DNA of 64,000 nucleotides from Isoetes taiwanensis (lineage: Eukaryota; Streptophyta; Lycopodiopsida; Isoetales; Isoetaceae). How positions within the stretch are numbered: the stretch's first letter is position 1; every line of letters begins with the position of its first letter. The position numbers and the translations under genes are program-made. The notes under the pieces were generated by a model, which was not told the DNA's origin, ran no database searches, and was given only the letters and a program-made list of their open reading frames with translations. Location: contig JAJEKV010000028.1 of the NCBI GenBank assembly GCA_021234155.1, forward strand, positions 15,439,976 to 15,503,975, written 5' to 3'. Below are positions 23,653 to 35,850 of this stretch, one piece after another.

Positions 23653-24666
23653 GTCTGATATTTCTGTAAGAGCTAAGTCGGATCAATCTTCTATTTAGCT
23701 GGCCACGCAATGATTGGAATCTTAAGGATTCCTGAGTGTGAGGCAAATTCCGGGGTTCGATCACGTTTTGCATAAGTCATCTATTTTAAGGAAGGATGAA
23801 GAAACTTTGGAAAGTACGAACTTAAAATCCAGAAATCAAAAGCTAAACCAAAGGTCTCGAATTGTTGTTGATGTGACAGGCGCTTCAGGAGAGGCTTCGG
23901 ATGGGTGGCCGCTGCTTCAACCGCCATAGCCAAACCTATCAAAGCGAACGGGAAAAGGATAAAACAAAAAGCCGAATAACCCAATGTGCGCCCTTTCGAA
24001 CCTTCGAACCTTTCCAACTACTTTTCTGACGGCCTCAAATGAAAGTTGCGAAAACAAAATCTACGGCCGAGATGCTGTGCACACACTACATTTTGCTTTT
24101 ATTACTATATATAGATATAGATGGCTAACAAAAGGTTGCTCTCTAGAAATACTCTTTAGTACACCTGGATGAATACGGCCACCAAATCATATGAAAACCT
24201 TAGAGAAAACAGTACAAAAACATAAAAAAAGCCCCATGTTATAATGCTAGATATTGAAAGTCTATGACATCTAACTGGTCTCAATGAGGATATTATGGAG
24301 ATAACATGTGGACAGAATAGCAGCAAAGCTCTGTCTCTAAAGTATGATTTAAAAAACCAAAAACTATTATCACGAAGTCCGCATATAATATTTTAAAGGT
24401 TGATTATCATTTTTCCTGAATAAACTTCGCACATGCTTTTTTAGATGATCTCATATACAGAAACATCAGGGTTCGAAATTAGGGGGGTTCGACCCTGAAA
24501 ATTTTAAATATAAGCAGGCATTTTTACTTGTCATGATACTTTCTAATTTTGGACCCTTTACAGAAGGCCTTATGCAGGCAATCTCATAGAAGAGAAACTT
24601 CATAAGAAATAAATATATATTTCCTAGTTGGTTTTGCTGTGCAATTGAGTAGTACAAAACACTTTG

Positions 24667-25264
24667 CACTTTAACCAAAGATCAATCATTGATGCTGGCA
24701 CTGGCAAACTTTGGTGTGATGTGAAAATGCAGGCTACTACTAATTTAAGAAGGGACGTTAATATCAAACATCTGATAACATGACTTTTTAAGCTCTGATC
24801 TACTATCTGCTACAATTCCTCTAGGGCTATTTCAAGGAGTCCGAGTTGACCATTTACTCCTCCTTATTTAGGAAGCAATCTCTCTATTCTATCTAATCTC
24901 GTTGGTAAAGCACAAAGTACGCACAATCTTCGGCAGAACAGATAACAGATTGTTGCATTACACTCTAACCAAAGATCAGTTGCTGATGTTGTCACTGACA
25001 AACTTTGGTATGATGTGAAAATGCAGGCTACTACTGATTTAAGAAGTGCCGTTAATATCAAACACCTAATAATAGGATTTTGAGCTCTGGTATATTATAT
25101 ACCACAATTTCTCTAGGGTTATTTCGAGGAGTCTGAGTTAATCATTTACTCCTTAGTTAGAAAGCAGACTTTATATTGTGTTTAATCTTGTTGGTGAAGC
25201 ACAAATTATGCACAAGCTTAGACTTGCGCACTCCAGGCAGAACAGATAACAGATTATTGCATTG
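24667..25264 (+). repeat. Diverged tandem dimer, about 294 bp units, copy 1
   Basis: Both units share 'taaccaaagatca', 'gatgtgaaaatgcaggctac', 'agggctatttcaaggagtcc'-like text, 'catttactcc' and 'cagaacagataacagatt'. They have diverged by many substitutions, so this dimer is much older than the 10-kb duplication. Confidence 0.8.
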
Positions 25265-25493
25265 ACAATTTTATATTTATTTAAAAGCAACATAAGTGTA
25301 CAGATATATAGATTTATTTTAGAAAATATAGCGGTCATGAATAGATTAAAGAAAAGGATCTTGAGGTAAACCTAATTAAACTCATGAAATCAGAAACCAC
25401 AATAAGCAATAAAAATGGTAGTATTAAGGCATTCAAGCATACCTCTAAAGCATGCCGTCAGTATAAAAACTACTGCTCATTCGTATATTGTAC

Positions 25494-25714
25494 CTGTGCA
25501 GATGGGCGCTCTTCATCTCTAGTAAAGCTTGTATTGCTATTTGGAATATGAAAGCTTAATTCCATCAATGTATCTTTTTCATTTACATTCGTTGTATCGT
25601 CGACATGAAACTCCATCATCACATCATTTTTTCCTTGCACTTGTGTCTGTGCAACATCGACTACTGAAATCACAAATCCCTGCTTTCCCCCAACTATAAA
25701 TGCTAATGTATTGC
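25494..25714 (-). pseudogene. SSRP1: Orphan SSRP1 (FACT subunit) exon, copy 1
   Basis: A 221-bp exon lies between a CAACAG acceptor and a GTACAA donor. It encodes [36 protein letters not shown] and [19 protein letters not shown], then [16 protein letters not shown]. This matches the SSRP1 middle-domain region of the plant FACT histone chaperone closely ([36 protein letters not shown]). Reading frame and splice sites are intact. I found no neighbouring SSRP1 exon on either side within the window. It could be one exon of a gene with very long introns or a stray duplicated exon. Confidence 0.8.
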
Positions 25715-26510
25715 CTGTTGACACATTTCACGGTCATTTGCCAACCATGTAAATAGCATATATCATTGCAAAAAAGAATAAGTCGTCATTTTTGCTCAAT
25801 TTCACCCTCAATTCCGGCCACTCAATGCAAGTGGCCGCAGTTTAAAGAAACAAAGCTAGTTATAGTGGAGACATCCTGCATGCAATAGTTCAACCTGTTA
25901 CCTAGGCAACAAAGCTAGACTGTGACACATTCACATCCACCAAAAAAACTCAGAAGAAGAGTATGATGAGAATGCTGCAAAACAACATCACAAAATCTGA
26001 CAATGCCAAAACACCTGCTTCGCCTCTAAAATGGCCGCCTCTGTTTAGAAGAATCTTATTTATACATGCAAGCAGCTGCCACCATCCATTCCCACAAATG
26101 GTCGTAACTAGGAGCCACCCCCACGAATGGTCGTAACTAGGAGTCAGCAAAAAACAGATAGTCCCGATACTTGTCCCAGTGACACGAATATTCCAAGAGA
26201 ATCGTTATATAGCAATTATACATGTCTAGAAAATTAGATAGAATGTTGTAGAAGGGAAAGCAAGATAGTTCTCCCAGCATGTTGTGCATGCGGTTTTCTC
26301 AGAGTTGCTTATGGAGATTGTGAAGCAGAAAGGCAACTGCAGGCATTATGTGGTCTAGAGTAGCTACATATCAAGTTAGTTCATTTAAAATGCTTCATGA
26401 AAGATTTGATAAGCATGATTCTAGCTTTTGATTTGTTGACTAATTGGCCTAGAGTGGGTCTCTTCTGTTGGCTTTTTTGCTAAGTTTATTTTCTAGGCTT
26501 TTGTTCATTC

Positions 26511-26900
26511 ATGACTAAAACGCCTCAATTGAAGAAAATGAAGGAAGCAACAATGGTGGAAATTTTAGTCCCTTACCTTGAAAGGGAGGCAAAGGATTGT
26601 TTAGAAGCTAGAAGATATTGCGATATAAGATTATGCATATGTGGGATGCTTTTATTTACTTTTTTGTTGGAAGATTCAGCTTTCATTAAGTCGTCAATGA
26701 CTGCAATCGATGTAGGAGCTTTTCTCTTGTCCTTGGTACCATTTACATCATCCCATGTCTCGCCTCTCCTTCAAATGCGATGTAGACATCTTTGTGATTG
26801 TCTTAAAGCTGTGATTGACAAAAAGTGGATTGGCGATCTTTGCCACGATAAAAATACCTTCCTTCCTACCTGTTTTAATCTAGCAACTAGTTGCTTTTGA
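26511..26900 (+). CDS. 129-aa ORF of unknown function, copy 2
   Basis: This is the duplicate of the ORF at 16360-16749 and encodes the same 129 residues. The flanks are also identical until about 27040, where the copies start to differ. The function is unknown, and a chance frame or an exon of a larger gene remain possible. Confidence 0.3.
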   Translation: MTKTPQLKKMKEATMVEILVPYLEREAKDCLEARRYCDIRLCICGMLLFTFLLEDSAFIKSSMTAIDVGAFLLSLVPFTSSHVSPLLQMRCRHLCDCLKAVIDKKWIGDLCHDKNTFLPTCFNLATSCF

Positions 26901-27777
26901 TTTTTTGGCTGAAATGTTATGTAATGGTAAGATGTGGCAAGTTTCCAATGTTTAACTTAACAAATTCTTGAACATAGACATTGTGCACTGCTGCTTTAGT
27001 CATATGCCTTATAATTACAATAAAATTTATTGCTGCAGCCAAAGCCGCCGCGAATATTTCTTTAGTTCAAACCTATTTGGACCCACTATTAATGTCCAAC
27101 GTTTTGACAATGCAATGTTGTTAAAAATCAAAGGAGTTAAATAAAATAAATAGATCAAAGTAGAGATCGACCATCTAAGAATCAATTTATAGTTCAGCCA
27201 GAGAGCTCAACCACTTTATATCAGAAGAAGAGGATGATTTTGGGAGACAACACACTTGAGAAATTTCTATTTATCAATGTTTATTAAGGATGCAACATTT
27301 GCTGGATTGATGTTTGAATGACTACTTTGTAAAGAAAAATTCAACATTATTCGAGAGCCACATTAATTTCTAACGTGGAACTTTCCACACAGAGATCCAT
27401 AAAGTTTAAAGACCCACAAATCCAATGTAATATCACATTTTTTTCCATCAATTACTATATTGCAATGTAATATCCCAATGCAATACAACTATTTTTTGCA
27501 TATTATCCATTCAAATATTTATTCCGATACACTATCAACAACACATCCAACCTTTAGACTCAAATATGGTATAGGTTATTATACCCTAAATAATTGCATT
27601 TTGCATGATATAATTGTACAGAAAATAGGAAAATAGGAACGTTAAATAAATGCAATGATTATTGCCAGATAAAGAACAAACTTGACAAAATATCAAAAAG
27701 GCAATTTCAGAAGTCCCAGGTTATGCATTTGTGATGTCAATGTTAGACAACCCAACTCCTTGGACTGCATGGTTGAT

Positions 27778-27996
27778 ACCATTTGATTATGAGTATATCA
27801 ATGAATTAAGCTTCTTTAATGCTCAAGTAAAGTCATGTCGCAACTGCCACAACATATTTTGATCATTTAGTGCACGAATTGAGTTTACACCATTTGATTG
27901 GGAGTGTATCAAATTAAGCTTCTTTAATGCTCAAGTAAAGTCATGTCTCAACTGCCACAACCATATTGGATCATTTAGTGCACGAATTGAGTTTAC
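27778..27996 (+). repeat. Tandem dimer, about 110 bp units, copy 2
   Basis: This is the counterpart of the dimer at 17635-17852 in the second duplication unit. It has one extra T and one substitution. Confidence 0.85.
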
Positions 27997-28390
27997 ACAA
28001 ACAACTAAAGTTCACCTTCATGAAGCAACACCTGCAACAAGAAAACAATGATAAGATATGCAAAGGCTCAAATGGGTATCGTTATCATCAAGACCATCAT
28101 ACTGTAGAAAACAATTGGTTGGTTGTCATCAAAGATCCTCCTAGTGTACAAAACAATTGGATTTTTCACTGCATATTAATACGACCATTATTGCTTCCTG
28201 GGGACTTCAAGATAATACGCTTTCAAAGGCACAACTATTGCTTCCTGAGGACTTCAAGATAGTACACTTACAAAGGCACAACTTTCATTTGCCTGAATAA
28301 CTGAAGGTCCAACTCCCTTATGAGAAATTCAAAATCAAATGGAGCATTGCATTCTTCCACTTTAAGGTCAAGCATTCTTGGAAATAGGTA

Positions 28391-28845
28391 TATAACAACC
28401 AACATAACTACTATTAACATAAATTAACACAAACCATTACATTCAACATGTTTAAAATTAAATTCCCCCTTAAACCCCCTTTTGTTTGGGTGCATATTCA
28501 CACGGGGGTGACTCCGGGCAACGAGAGCTGTTGGATAGGCATATTCACCCCTTATTCCTTAATCTATACCGTACAAAGTTCCTCGTTTGTGGGGTATGGA
28601 TGTATAGAATTTGTTATACTGTATAACAAGATTTGCAAAATACTATAAGATTTCGTGCAATATACTATATGTTGTTGATTTTATAATGCAAAACATGATT
28701 CTGGGGGCTCTCGCTGCCCCTACGTCACCCCCTCGTGAATATGCACCCAAACAAAAGGGGGTTTAAGGGGTAATTTAATTTTAAACATGTTGAATGTAAT
28801 AGTTTGTGTTAATTTATGTTAATAGTAGTTATGTTGGTTGTTATA
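28391..28845. mobile_element. MITE with long terminal inverted repeats, copy 2
   Basis: This is the same element in the second unit. Its right arm carries changes (ccccctcgtgaatatg instead of ccccccgtgtgaatatg) that break pairing with its own left arm. Copy 1 therefore keeps the ancestral arm at those bases. Confidence 0.85.
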
Positions 28846-30015
28846 TTAGAAAAAATTTTAGGCCCTTTGGGCCCCAAAAGAAACAAACATAGATAAACTC
28901 GAGGTAAAACAAGAAAATAAAAATCAAAATAAAATAAAAGTACAAAATGAATGATGTGTTATTGCAAACCATATATTTAAAATTGCATAATTTAAAGGCT
29001 CCAAATTTAGACTTTGAGTCCGAGACTCAATACCCTACTTTGATTAATGGAGGTACTAAAAATCCCGCTAATCAATGCTTTTTAAGATGTTTGGAGAAGA
29101 TCCGGTAGACAAAGAGGTGTCAAAAGCGTTGAATCATTTGTTTGGAGGCCATATCCTTTACCAATACTATGTACCTAAGAACATAACATCAAATTTCTGA
29201 ATACACTTGAACTTTGAACTTTTCAACATTTGAAATGTCAACAATATGTTTCTAAAAACACTGTAACTCATGGAATAGCACATCTTTCTTTATGGAATAA
29301 GCAACACTTATAAACAATAAAGAATATGCAAACCAAGCATGCATGTAGTCAACTTACTCAAAATTTAAGGAACTTGGTAGCCAGAACTAAGCAGTAATAG
29401 ATATGATAAAATAAGTGCATAGCACGACATCATCGCAGAACATGGCAGTTACACCTGAAGATATATTTTGCAGCAACCAAGATATCTTCTCTCCATTCTC
29501 AAGTTTCCTCTAATGAAGCACCGACACTACAGCTTCCAAATATACAAGCTTCCAAATTTTGCTATAAATGCTCTCATTATTCCAGTTACATAGGCCTCAA
29601 AATTCATATATTTGTGCCAGTTGAATATGATAAACTGGAGGAGCGGCTTCTTGCGTGTTCCTAAAATGCACGAAAGACCTGTTTCTGAAACAAAGAAACT
29701 GGATGAACACATACATGATGGAAAACAATTTTCGGTGATGGCAAGAATTGTCCTTCCTTGCTTGTGCACGCTCTCGCTTTTACAGTGCAATATAATCTGC
29801 AAGCCAGTAACAATGACATATTAGATGAGCAATAAAGGAAAAGATAGAATGTGTCTTTCAAAACCTGAATATGAGCTTCATAGTTGTTTGAATTCTGAGA
29901 TAATGTAAGTTGTTTTCAATATCCCAAATGGGCAAAGCTGAATGTGCGAAATGCGTCTATGGAATACCTATAGCACTGAAGCACTGAATACCTGTAGAAC
30001 ATGGCATACAGAAAA

Positions 30016-30900
30016 TCAGTTGAGATGTGCGCCATTTTCTAGAAAGACAGCCCCTGTGTTGGAATGCACTTCGTACTTTACAGCTTCTCTAAATAGATTT
30101 TCTAGACTTTGTCCCTCATTAGCCAAGTGTATAATCCATAACCAGGCGCGTTGAGGCATCTTAGATATATCGACGTCAACCTCAAGGCCACATTCTTTGC
30201 ATTGCCACCGCTGCGGCTTTTACATTCCTCGTGTTTTTAACTAACTCAAACAATTTACGCACATCATTTTCTCTCGCCCATCAATATGTATCCGAAAAAT
30301 CATAAGGTCCCAAAGTTCAACATTTCTACCCCATATTCTATCAAACACGTAGTGCATCATCGATTGCGCCTTATGTCGTATACATCTAAACAAGCAAATT
30401 GCCTAACAACTTGCCAAAGCCGAAACCGGACTTATTAATTTGAGCATGCACGCTTACCTTCATAGTAATTCTTGCTCTCAATGCATTGCTTCACACACAG
30501 TCCAAACGTATGCCAAGTCCGGTTCGAAGATTCTCCAAAACCTTCTTCCATGCTTCATTTGTCTATGTCAATCGACCAAATTTCTACCTTTGCATATTCA
30601 TACGTCTTCAATATTACGCGCACGATGGTCCGGGGACGAGGAGGAGGCGGGGGGCACGAAAATATTGGATTCGGTGGTGTTGGAACCTCATTCCGCCCCG
30701 ACGCTTCTTCAACCGTGTATATACAATGCCGACCCATGCCGGAATAAAATGTGGCTTCCTATACATCTCTGGTTATGCAAAAGTTCGCCTTTAAGGCCAG
30801 AAAAGAAGGTTTTAGCCATAGTTGGATTTGTAAAAGAAAGAATACGCCCAGAAGCCTGACCTGATTGGAATATAAGAGTAGTTTGCTTAGAGGTGGGCAT
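30016..30900 (-). pseudogene. PPR protein pseudogene, copy 2
   Basis: This is the duplicate of the PPR remnant in unit 1. It starts identically (MPTSKQTTLIFQSG...) but diverges heavily at 30190-30760, where nearly every CAG/CTG triplet of copy 1 is altered (for example tctgggac to tccggggac and cacagatgg to cacgatgg). This adds several frameshifts. At the junction where copy 1 has an extra T, copy 2 reads ALRV followed by TGA, so it is also out of frame. Confidence 0.65.
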
Positions 30901-31393
30901 TCAAAGGCCCACCATGGACCCGATACTAAATCCGACAAACCAGACCACGACACAAGGCCTCCCCGAATCTAATCCATAGAGCATAGACCAGACCCTAGAC
31001 AACCCTAAAAAAGAACCCTAAAATAAAAATAATGGGAGGATATTCCCCCACCACAGGATTTGCCCCCTTTTCTAAAATCAACTAGAAAAAGTGCCCAAAT
31101 TCTTTGGGCTTTTAAATCGAGCATATTCAAATACAGTGGATTTTGAGAGCATCTAATATTGGATTATTTGATTTAGAAGTCTCATGGACATGCAGGATGG
31201 AAGTTTAATTTAACCTTCTACTTTATTGATTTCGATCTTGAAACGCAATTGCATACATTTAAGTCAAACGCTTAAGGTAGTACACATCTTCCACAATTTG
31301 TTCAGACTTCCACACTAAACAACATAGTGCATAATAATTTCAATTCTCTACAAATGGCAAAAAAAATCACATATAATTGTTGACCATACATAT

Positions 31394-31489
31394 CTTGTAC
31401 TTTTTTTATAACAATATTGTCATATTTGATTGAGTTGGTGATCTTATACCTTTTTTATAACAATATTGTCATATTTGATCGAGTTGGTG
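31394..31489 (+). repeat. Tandem dimer of 49 bp, copy 2
   Basis: This is the counterpart of 21259-21354 in the second duplication unit, with one T-to-C change. Confidence 0.85.
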
Positions 31490-33218
31490 ATAATTTGGTT
31501 GAATTTGGTGATCTCAGATTATTGTGGCAGGATGACAAATTGGTAAGAATATAAAAGAATCTATTTGCAACATTGCTACCTTATCATGCATCCAGACTAA
31601 TGCAAGTTACTCGATTCTAGATTCTGCACTCTATCTACGCATGATCTACATGCATAATCTCATATAATGCATTTTGTACATCATTCCAATTGTTTAGATA
31701 CTCAGATATGCATAAACTTTGAAGCCAAAATTTGTTGTTACTTGCAAACCATCCCAGATAGCATAGAGCAGATCAAGCAACTTCATGTATTTCAAACGGA
31801 TTCAACCCTAGAGCATCAATAGATTTCCTGCTTCTTGCTACAATATCCAACCAAAATTTGTGCAAAATGGACGTACATTATCTTGATTTTTATTTTTGAT
31901 TTTCAAAATTTGTACAAAATCCTCGCTCAATTGTTGTGATCTTGGTCTAATGCCAGAGATCAATCATTCAGACATCTACCACACGAATCCAAAAGATGCT
32001 AATACACTTATCTGCCATGCTTAGAACGTTGCAGGTGAAATATTCTTACATAAATATATGGAAACGACTGCAATCCATGAAGCATCATATCTGCAAGGCA
32101 TTTTGTTAAAATACTCTCTCCATAATACTGTGCATCCAGGTCATTATATGCAACAATTAAAATGTTCCATGATACATACAAAAACTGTCTAGAACAACTT
32201 TTCTAGCAGTTAGTGGGTTTAATTTATGCAACAAATTTAGCATATATGTAGATCATTTAACTTTCAAGTGTATTGTTTAGCCCTATTTTCGTTTTTTCCG
32301 TACTTAATGGGATGTTTGTATCTTGTTTTCTGGACAAATCACATGTCCCAGTAGACAAACAAACACAGATTTCTCACCAATTTGATTTGAGAATATGTAC
32401 TTATGCTTGAAAGGAGAATATGACAATGATCCGAGGGTTGGGTGTCTTTGCATAATCTTCAAAGCACCGATTAAAGTACATCCGAGATAAAATCTGCAAC
32501 TCATAAGAACTATTGCAACAAAAAGGCCCAAATCGCGGGAAAGAAATACAGTAACACATCTTGCACAAGTCAGACTCGTTACAATCTAAACCATGTGAAT
32601 CCATCGTTGTACAAAATCCATTAATTTACTTAAGCTCTGATCTTCCTTCTTCCCTCAATAATACTTAATAGTGATAATCTTAAACCTATAGTCATTGGCT
32701 AAAGGGGAAGACTGACACATGCAAGTCTAAAATGGACTTGATCTTCTCAAGATAGAAACGTTTGGTTAAAGAAAAGCATTAAAAGTGCAGAAGACTATTC
32801 ACAAGTTTAAATAAGAACATTACTTCCAAATATGAGGTATATCCGTAGAAGTCTATATTGATGTTCATTAAAGCAGTCAACTATACACACAAGGCTCAGA
32901 TATGAGCAATCACCATAAGAAATGTGTGCTTAGAGATAAATTGGTCAAAACCTATATGGGCAGACTCTCTACCAATTTCTTATTTATATTGCTAGGTTCA
33001 AAATACTTGTTGCACAGCATATCATTTTTGGCATTAACTGGCTGGAATGATGGGCAAACATTTGCCTGCTCATTTCATTCATGTTATTCATCTCTAGAAG
33101 TCAGGGCCTTGTCAAAATACTATGTGATTCTTAGGGTGGGCTACATTCTTGTTGAAGGACAATAGTTCAATTCAACAAAGTAATGTCTATAGTCCAAACA
33201 AAATATGCAACTCATAAC

Positions 33219-33790
33219 CCGAGGTAAAGGAATTGATCCCAGAAAGTCCATCACTGCAAGGACAAAACAAAGATATGGAAGAAAGAAGCACAAAACTGCA
33301 CAGATAAATTCTCTTGTAGCTAATGGCAAAATCTTTTAGAAATGCATCTTGAAGTTTAGTAATCACAATTAGTTACTAATAATTTCTTATCAGGTATTAG
33401 GAAGCCATATCTCTTATAAAAAGGTAAGGGCTCTAGATTGTGCAGAGCCTCACCATTGTGAAGCTACAAAGCTAGAAAAGTACTTGGGAAATTAGGAATA
33501 TGCAAACCGTTTTAGTCCATCGGTTTGAACTGTCCAAAACATTACGCACCTTTCTACATACTCCCCGATCAAATAGCAAGAAATATAGAGGTGCTAAATG
33601 CAAATGATTCCAACTAATGTCACTTTGTATTGTACGATTGTTAAAAACCCCAAAACAAGGGCAATTCTATGTTGCATTTAAATAGAAAATACTTCAGGCT
33701 AAACTCATGCACTAAGAAACGAAAGAATTGCATAAGGAAAGATAGATGTTTACCTTCATGAAGACGATCTATGGGGGCGCGGCTAGCCAT
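33219..33790 (-). CDS. Possible two-exon gene start, copy 2 (speculative)
   Basis: This is the counterpart in the second unit: exon pieces 33790-33754 and 33253-33219. The second exon's donor edge reads CTCGG instead of CTCAG, one more case of a CTG/CAG change specific to copy 2. Confidence 0.2.
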
Positions 33791-34806
33791 GTCTGATATT
33801 TCTGTAAGAGCTAAGTCGGATCAATCTTCTATTTAGCTGGCCACGCAATGATTGGAATCTTAAGGATTCCTGAGTGTGAGGCAAATTCCGGGGTTCGATC
33901 ACGTTTTGCATAAGTCATCTATTTTAAGGAAGGATGAAGAAACTTTGGAAAGTACACGAACTTAAAATCCGTAAATCAAAAGCTAAACCAAAGGTCTCGA
34001 ATTGTTGTTGATGTGACAGGCGCTTCAGGAGAGGCTTCAGATGGGTGGCCGCTGCTTCAACCGCCATAGCCAAACCTATCAAAGCGAACGGGAAGAGGAT
34101 AAAACAAAAAGCCGAATAACCCAATGTGCGCCCTTTCGAACCTTCGAACCTTTCCAACTACTTTTCTGACGGCCTCAAATGAAAGTTGCGAAAACAAAAT
34201 CTACGGCCGAGATGCTGTGCACACACTACATTTTGCTTTTATTACTATATATAGATATAGATGGCTAACAAAAGGTTGCTCTCTAGAAATACTCTTTAGT
34301 ACACCTGGATGAATACGGCCACCAAATCATATGAAAACCTTAGAGAAAACAGTACAAAAACATAAAAAAAGCCCCATGTTATAATGCTAGATATTGAAAG
34401 TCTATGACATCTAACTGGTCTCAATGAGGATATTATGGAGATAACATGTGGACAGAATAGCAGCAAAGCTCTGTCTCTAAAGTATGATTTAAAAAACCAA
34501 AAACTATTATCACGAAGTCCGCATATAATATTTTAAAGGTTGATTATCATTTTTCCTGAATAAACTTTGCACATGCTTTTTTAGATGATCTCATATACAG
34601 AAACATCAGGGTTCGAAATTAGGGGGGTTCGACCCTGAAAAATTTAAATATAAGCAGGCATTTTTACTTGTCATGATACTTTCTAATTTTGGACCCTTTA
34701 CAGAAGGCCTTATGCAGGCAATCTCATAGAAGAGAAACTTCATAAGAAATAAATATATATTTCCTAGTTGGTTTTGCTGTGCAATTGAGTAGTACAAAAC
34801 ACTTTG

Positions 34807-35398
34807 CACTTTAACCAAAGATCAATCATTGATGCTGGCACTGGCAAACTTTGGTGTGATGTGAAAATGCAGGCTACTACTAATTTAAGAAGGGACGTTA
34901 ATATCAAACATCTGATAACATGACTTTTTAAGCTCTGATCTACTATCTGCTACAATTCCTCTAGGGCTATTTCAAGGAGTCCGAGTTGACCATTTACTCC
35001 TCCTTATTTAGGAAGCAATCTCTCTATTCTATCTAATCTCGTTGGTAAAGCACAAAGTACGCACAATCTTCGGCAGAACAGATAACAGATTGTTGCATTA
35101 CACTCTAACCAAAGATCAGTTGCTGATGTTGTCACTGACAAACTTTGGTATGATGTGAAAATGCAAAGCTACTAACATTTAAGAAGTGCCGTTAATATCA
35201 AACACCTAATAATAGGATTTTGAGCTCGGTATATTATATACCACAATTTCTCTAGGGTTATTTCGAGGAGTCCGAAAGTTAATCATTTACTCCTTAGTTA
35301 GAAAGGACTTTATATTGTGTTTAATCTTGTTGGTGAAGACAAATTATGCACAAGCTTAGACTTGCGCACTCCGGTGTAATGGATAACGATTATTGCAT
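34807..35398 (+). repeat. Diverged tandem dimer, about 294 bp units, copy 2
   Basis: This is the counterpart in unit 2. The first subunit is unchanged. The second subunit (35160-35400) is altered at its CAG/CTG sites, for example atgcaggctac to atgcaaagctac and ccaggcagaacag to ccggtgtaatgg. Confidence 0.8.
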
Positions 35399-35629
35399 TG
35401 ACAATTTTATATTTATTTAAAAGCAACATAAGTGTACAGATATATAGATTTATTTTAGAAAATATAGCGGTCATGAATAGATTAAAGAAAAGGATCTTGA
35501 GGTAAACCTAATTAAACTCATGAAATCAGAAACCACAATAAGCAATAAAAATGGTAGTATTAAGGCATTCAAGCATACCTCTAAAGCATGCCGTCAGTAT
35601 AAAAACTGCTGCTCATTCGTATATTGTAC

Positions 35630-35850
35630 CTGTGCAGATGGGCGCTCTTCATCTCTAGTAAAGCTTGTATTGCTATTTGGAATATGAAAGCTTAATTCCA
35701 TCAATGTATCTTTTTCATTTACATTCGTTGTATCGTCGACATGAAACTCCATCATCACATCATTTTTTCCTTGCACTTGTGTCTGTGCAACATCGACTAC
35801 TGAAATCACAAATCCCTGCCTTCCCCCAACTATAAATGCTAATGTATTGC
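35630..35850 (-). pseudogene. SSRP1: Orphan SSRP1 (FACT subunit) exon, copy 2
   Basis: This is the second copy of the exon, 10,136 bp downstream, with acceptor, donor and frame preserved. One residue differs near the start (GGR instead of GGK). Two tandem copies of the same exon within one gene would give a duplicated segment in the protein, unless one is skipped. Confidence 0.8.

Larger units (their letters stand above)
16118..26268 (+). repeat. 10,151-bp tandem duplication, copy 1
   Basis: The unit starts at ttctcccagcatgttgtgca and ends gggaaagcaagatag. The next unit begins immediately, head to tail. The bases ATAG precede copy 1, sit at the junction (26265-26268) and end copy 2, so the breakpoint has 4 bp of microhomology. 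Contents in order are a 129-aa ORF, a 110-bp dimer repeat, a MITE, a PPR pseudogene (-), a 49-bp dimer, a possible two-exon gene start (-), a 294-bp diverged dimer and an SSRP1 exon (-). Confidence 0.95.

Noticed and set aside
23690-23770. Possible tRNA gene or SINE head near 'ggggttcgatcac' (also at 33830-33910)
   Set aside because: Box B matches only partly, the candidate box A is poor and too far upstream, and no cloverleaf can be drawn.
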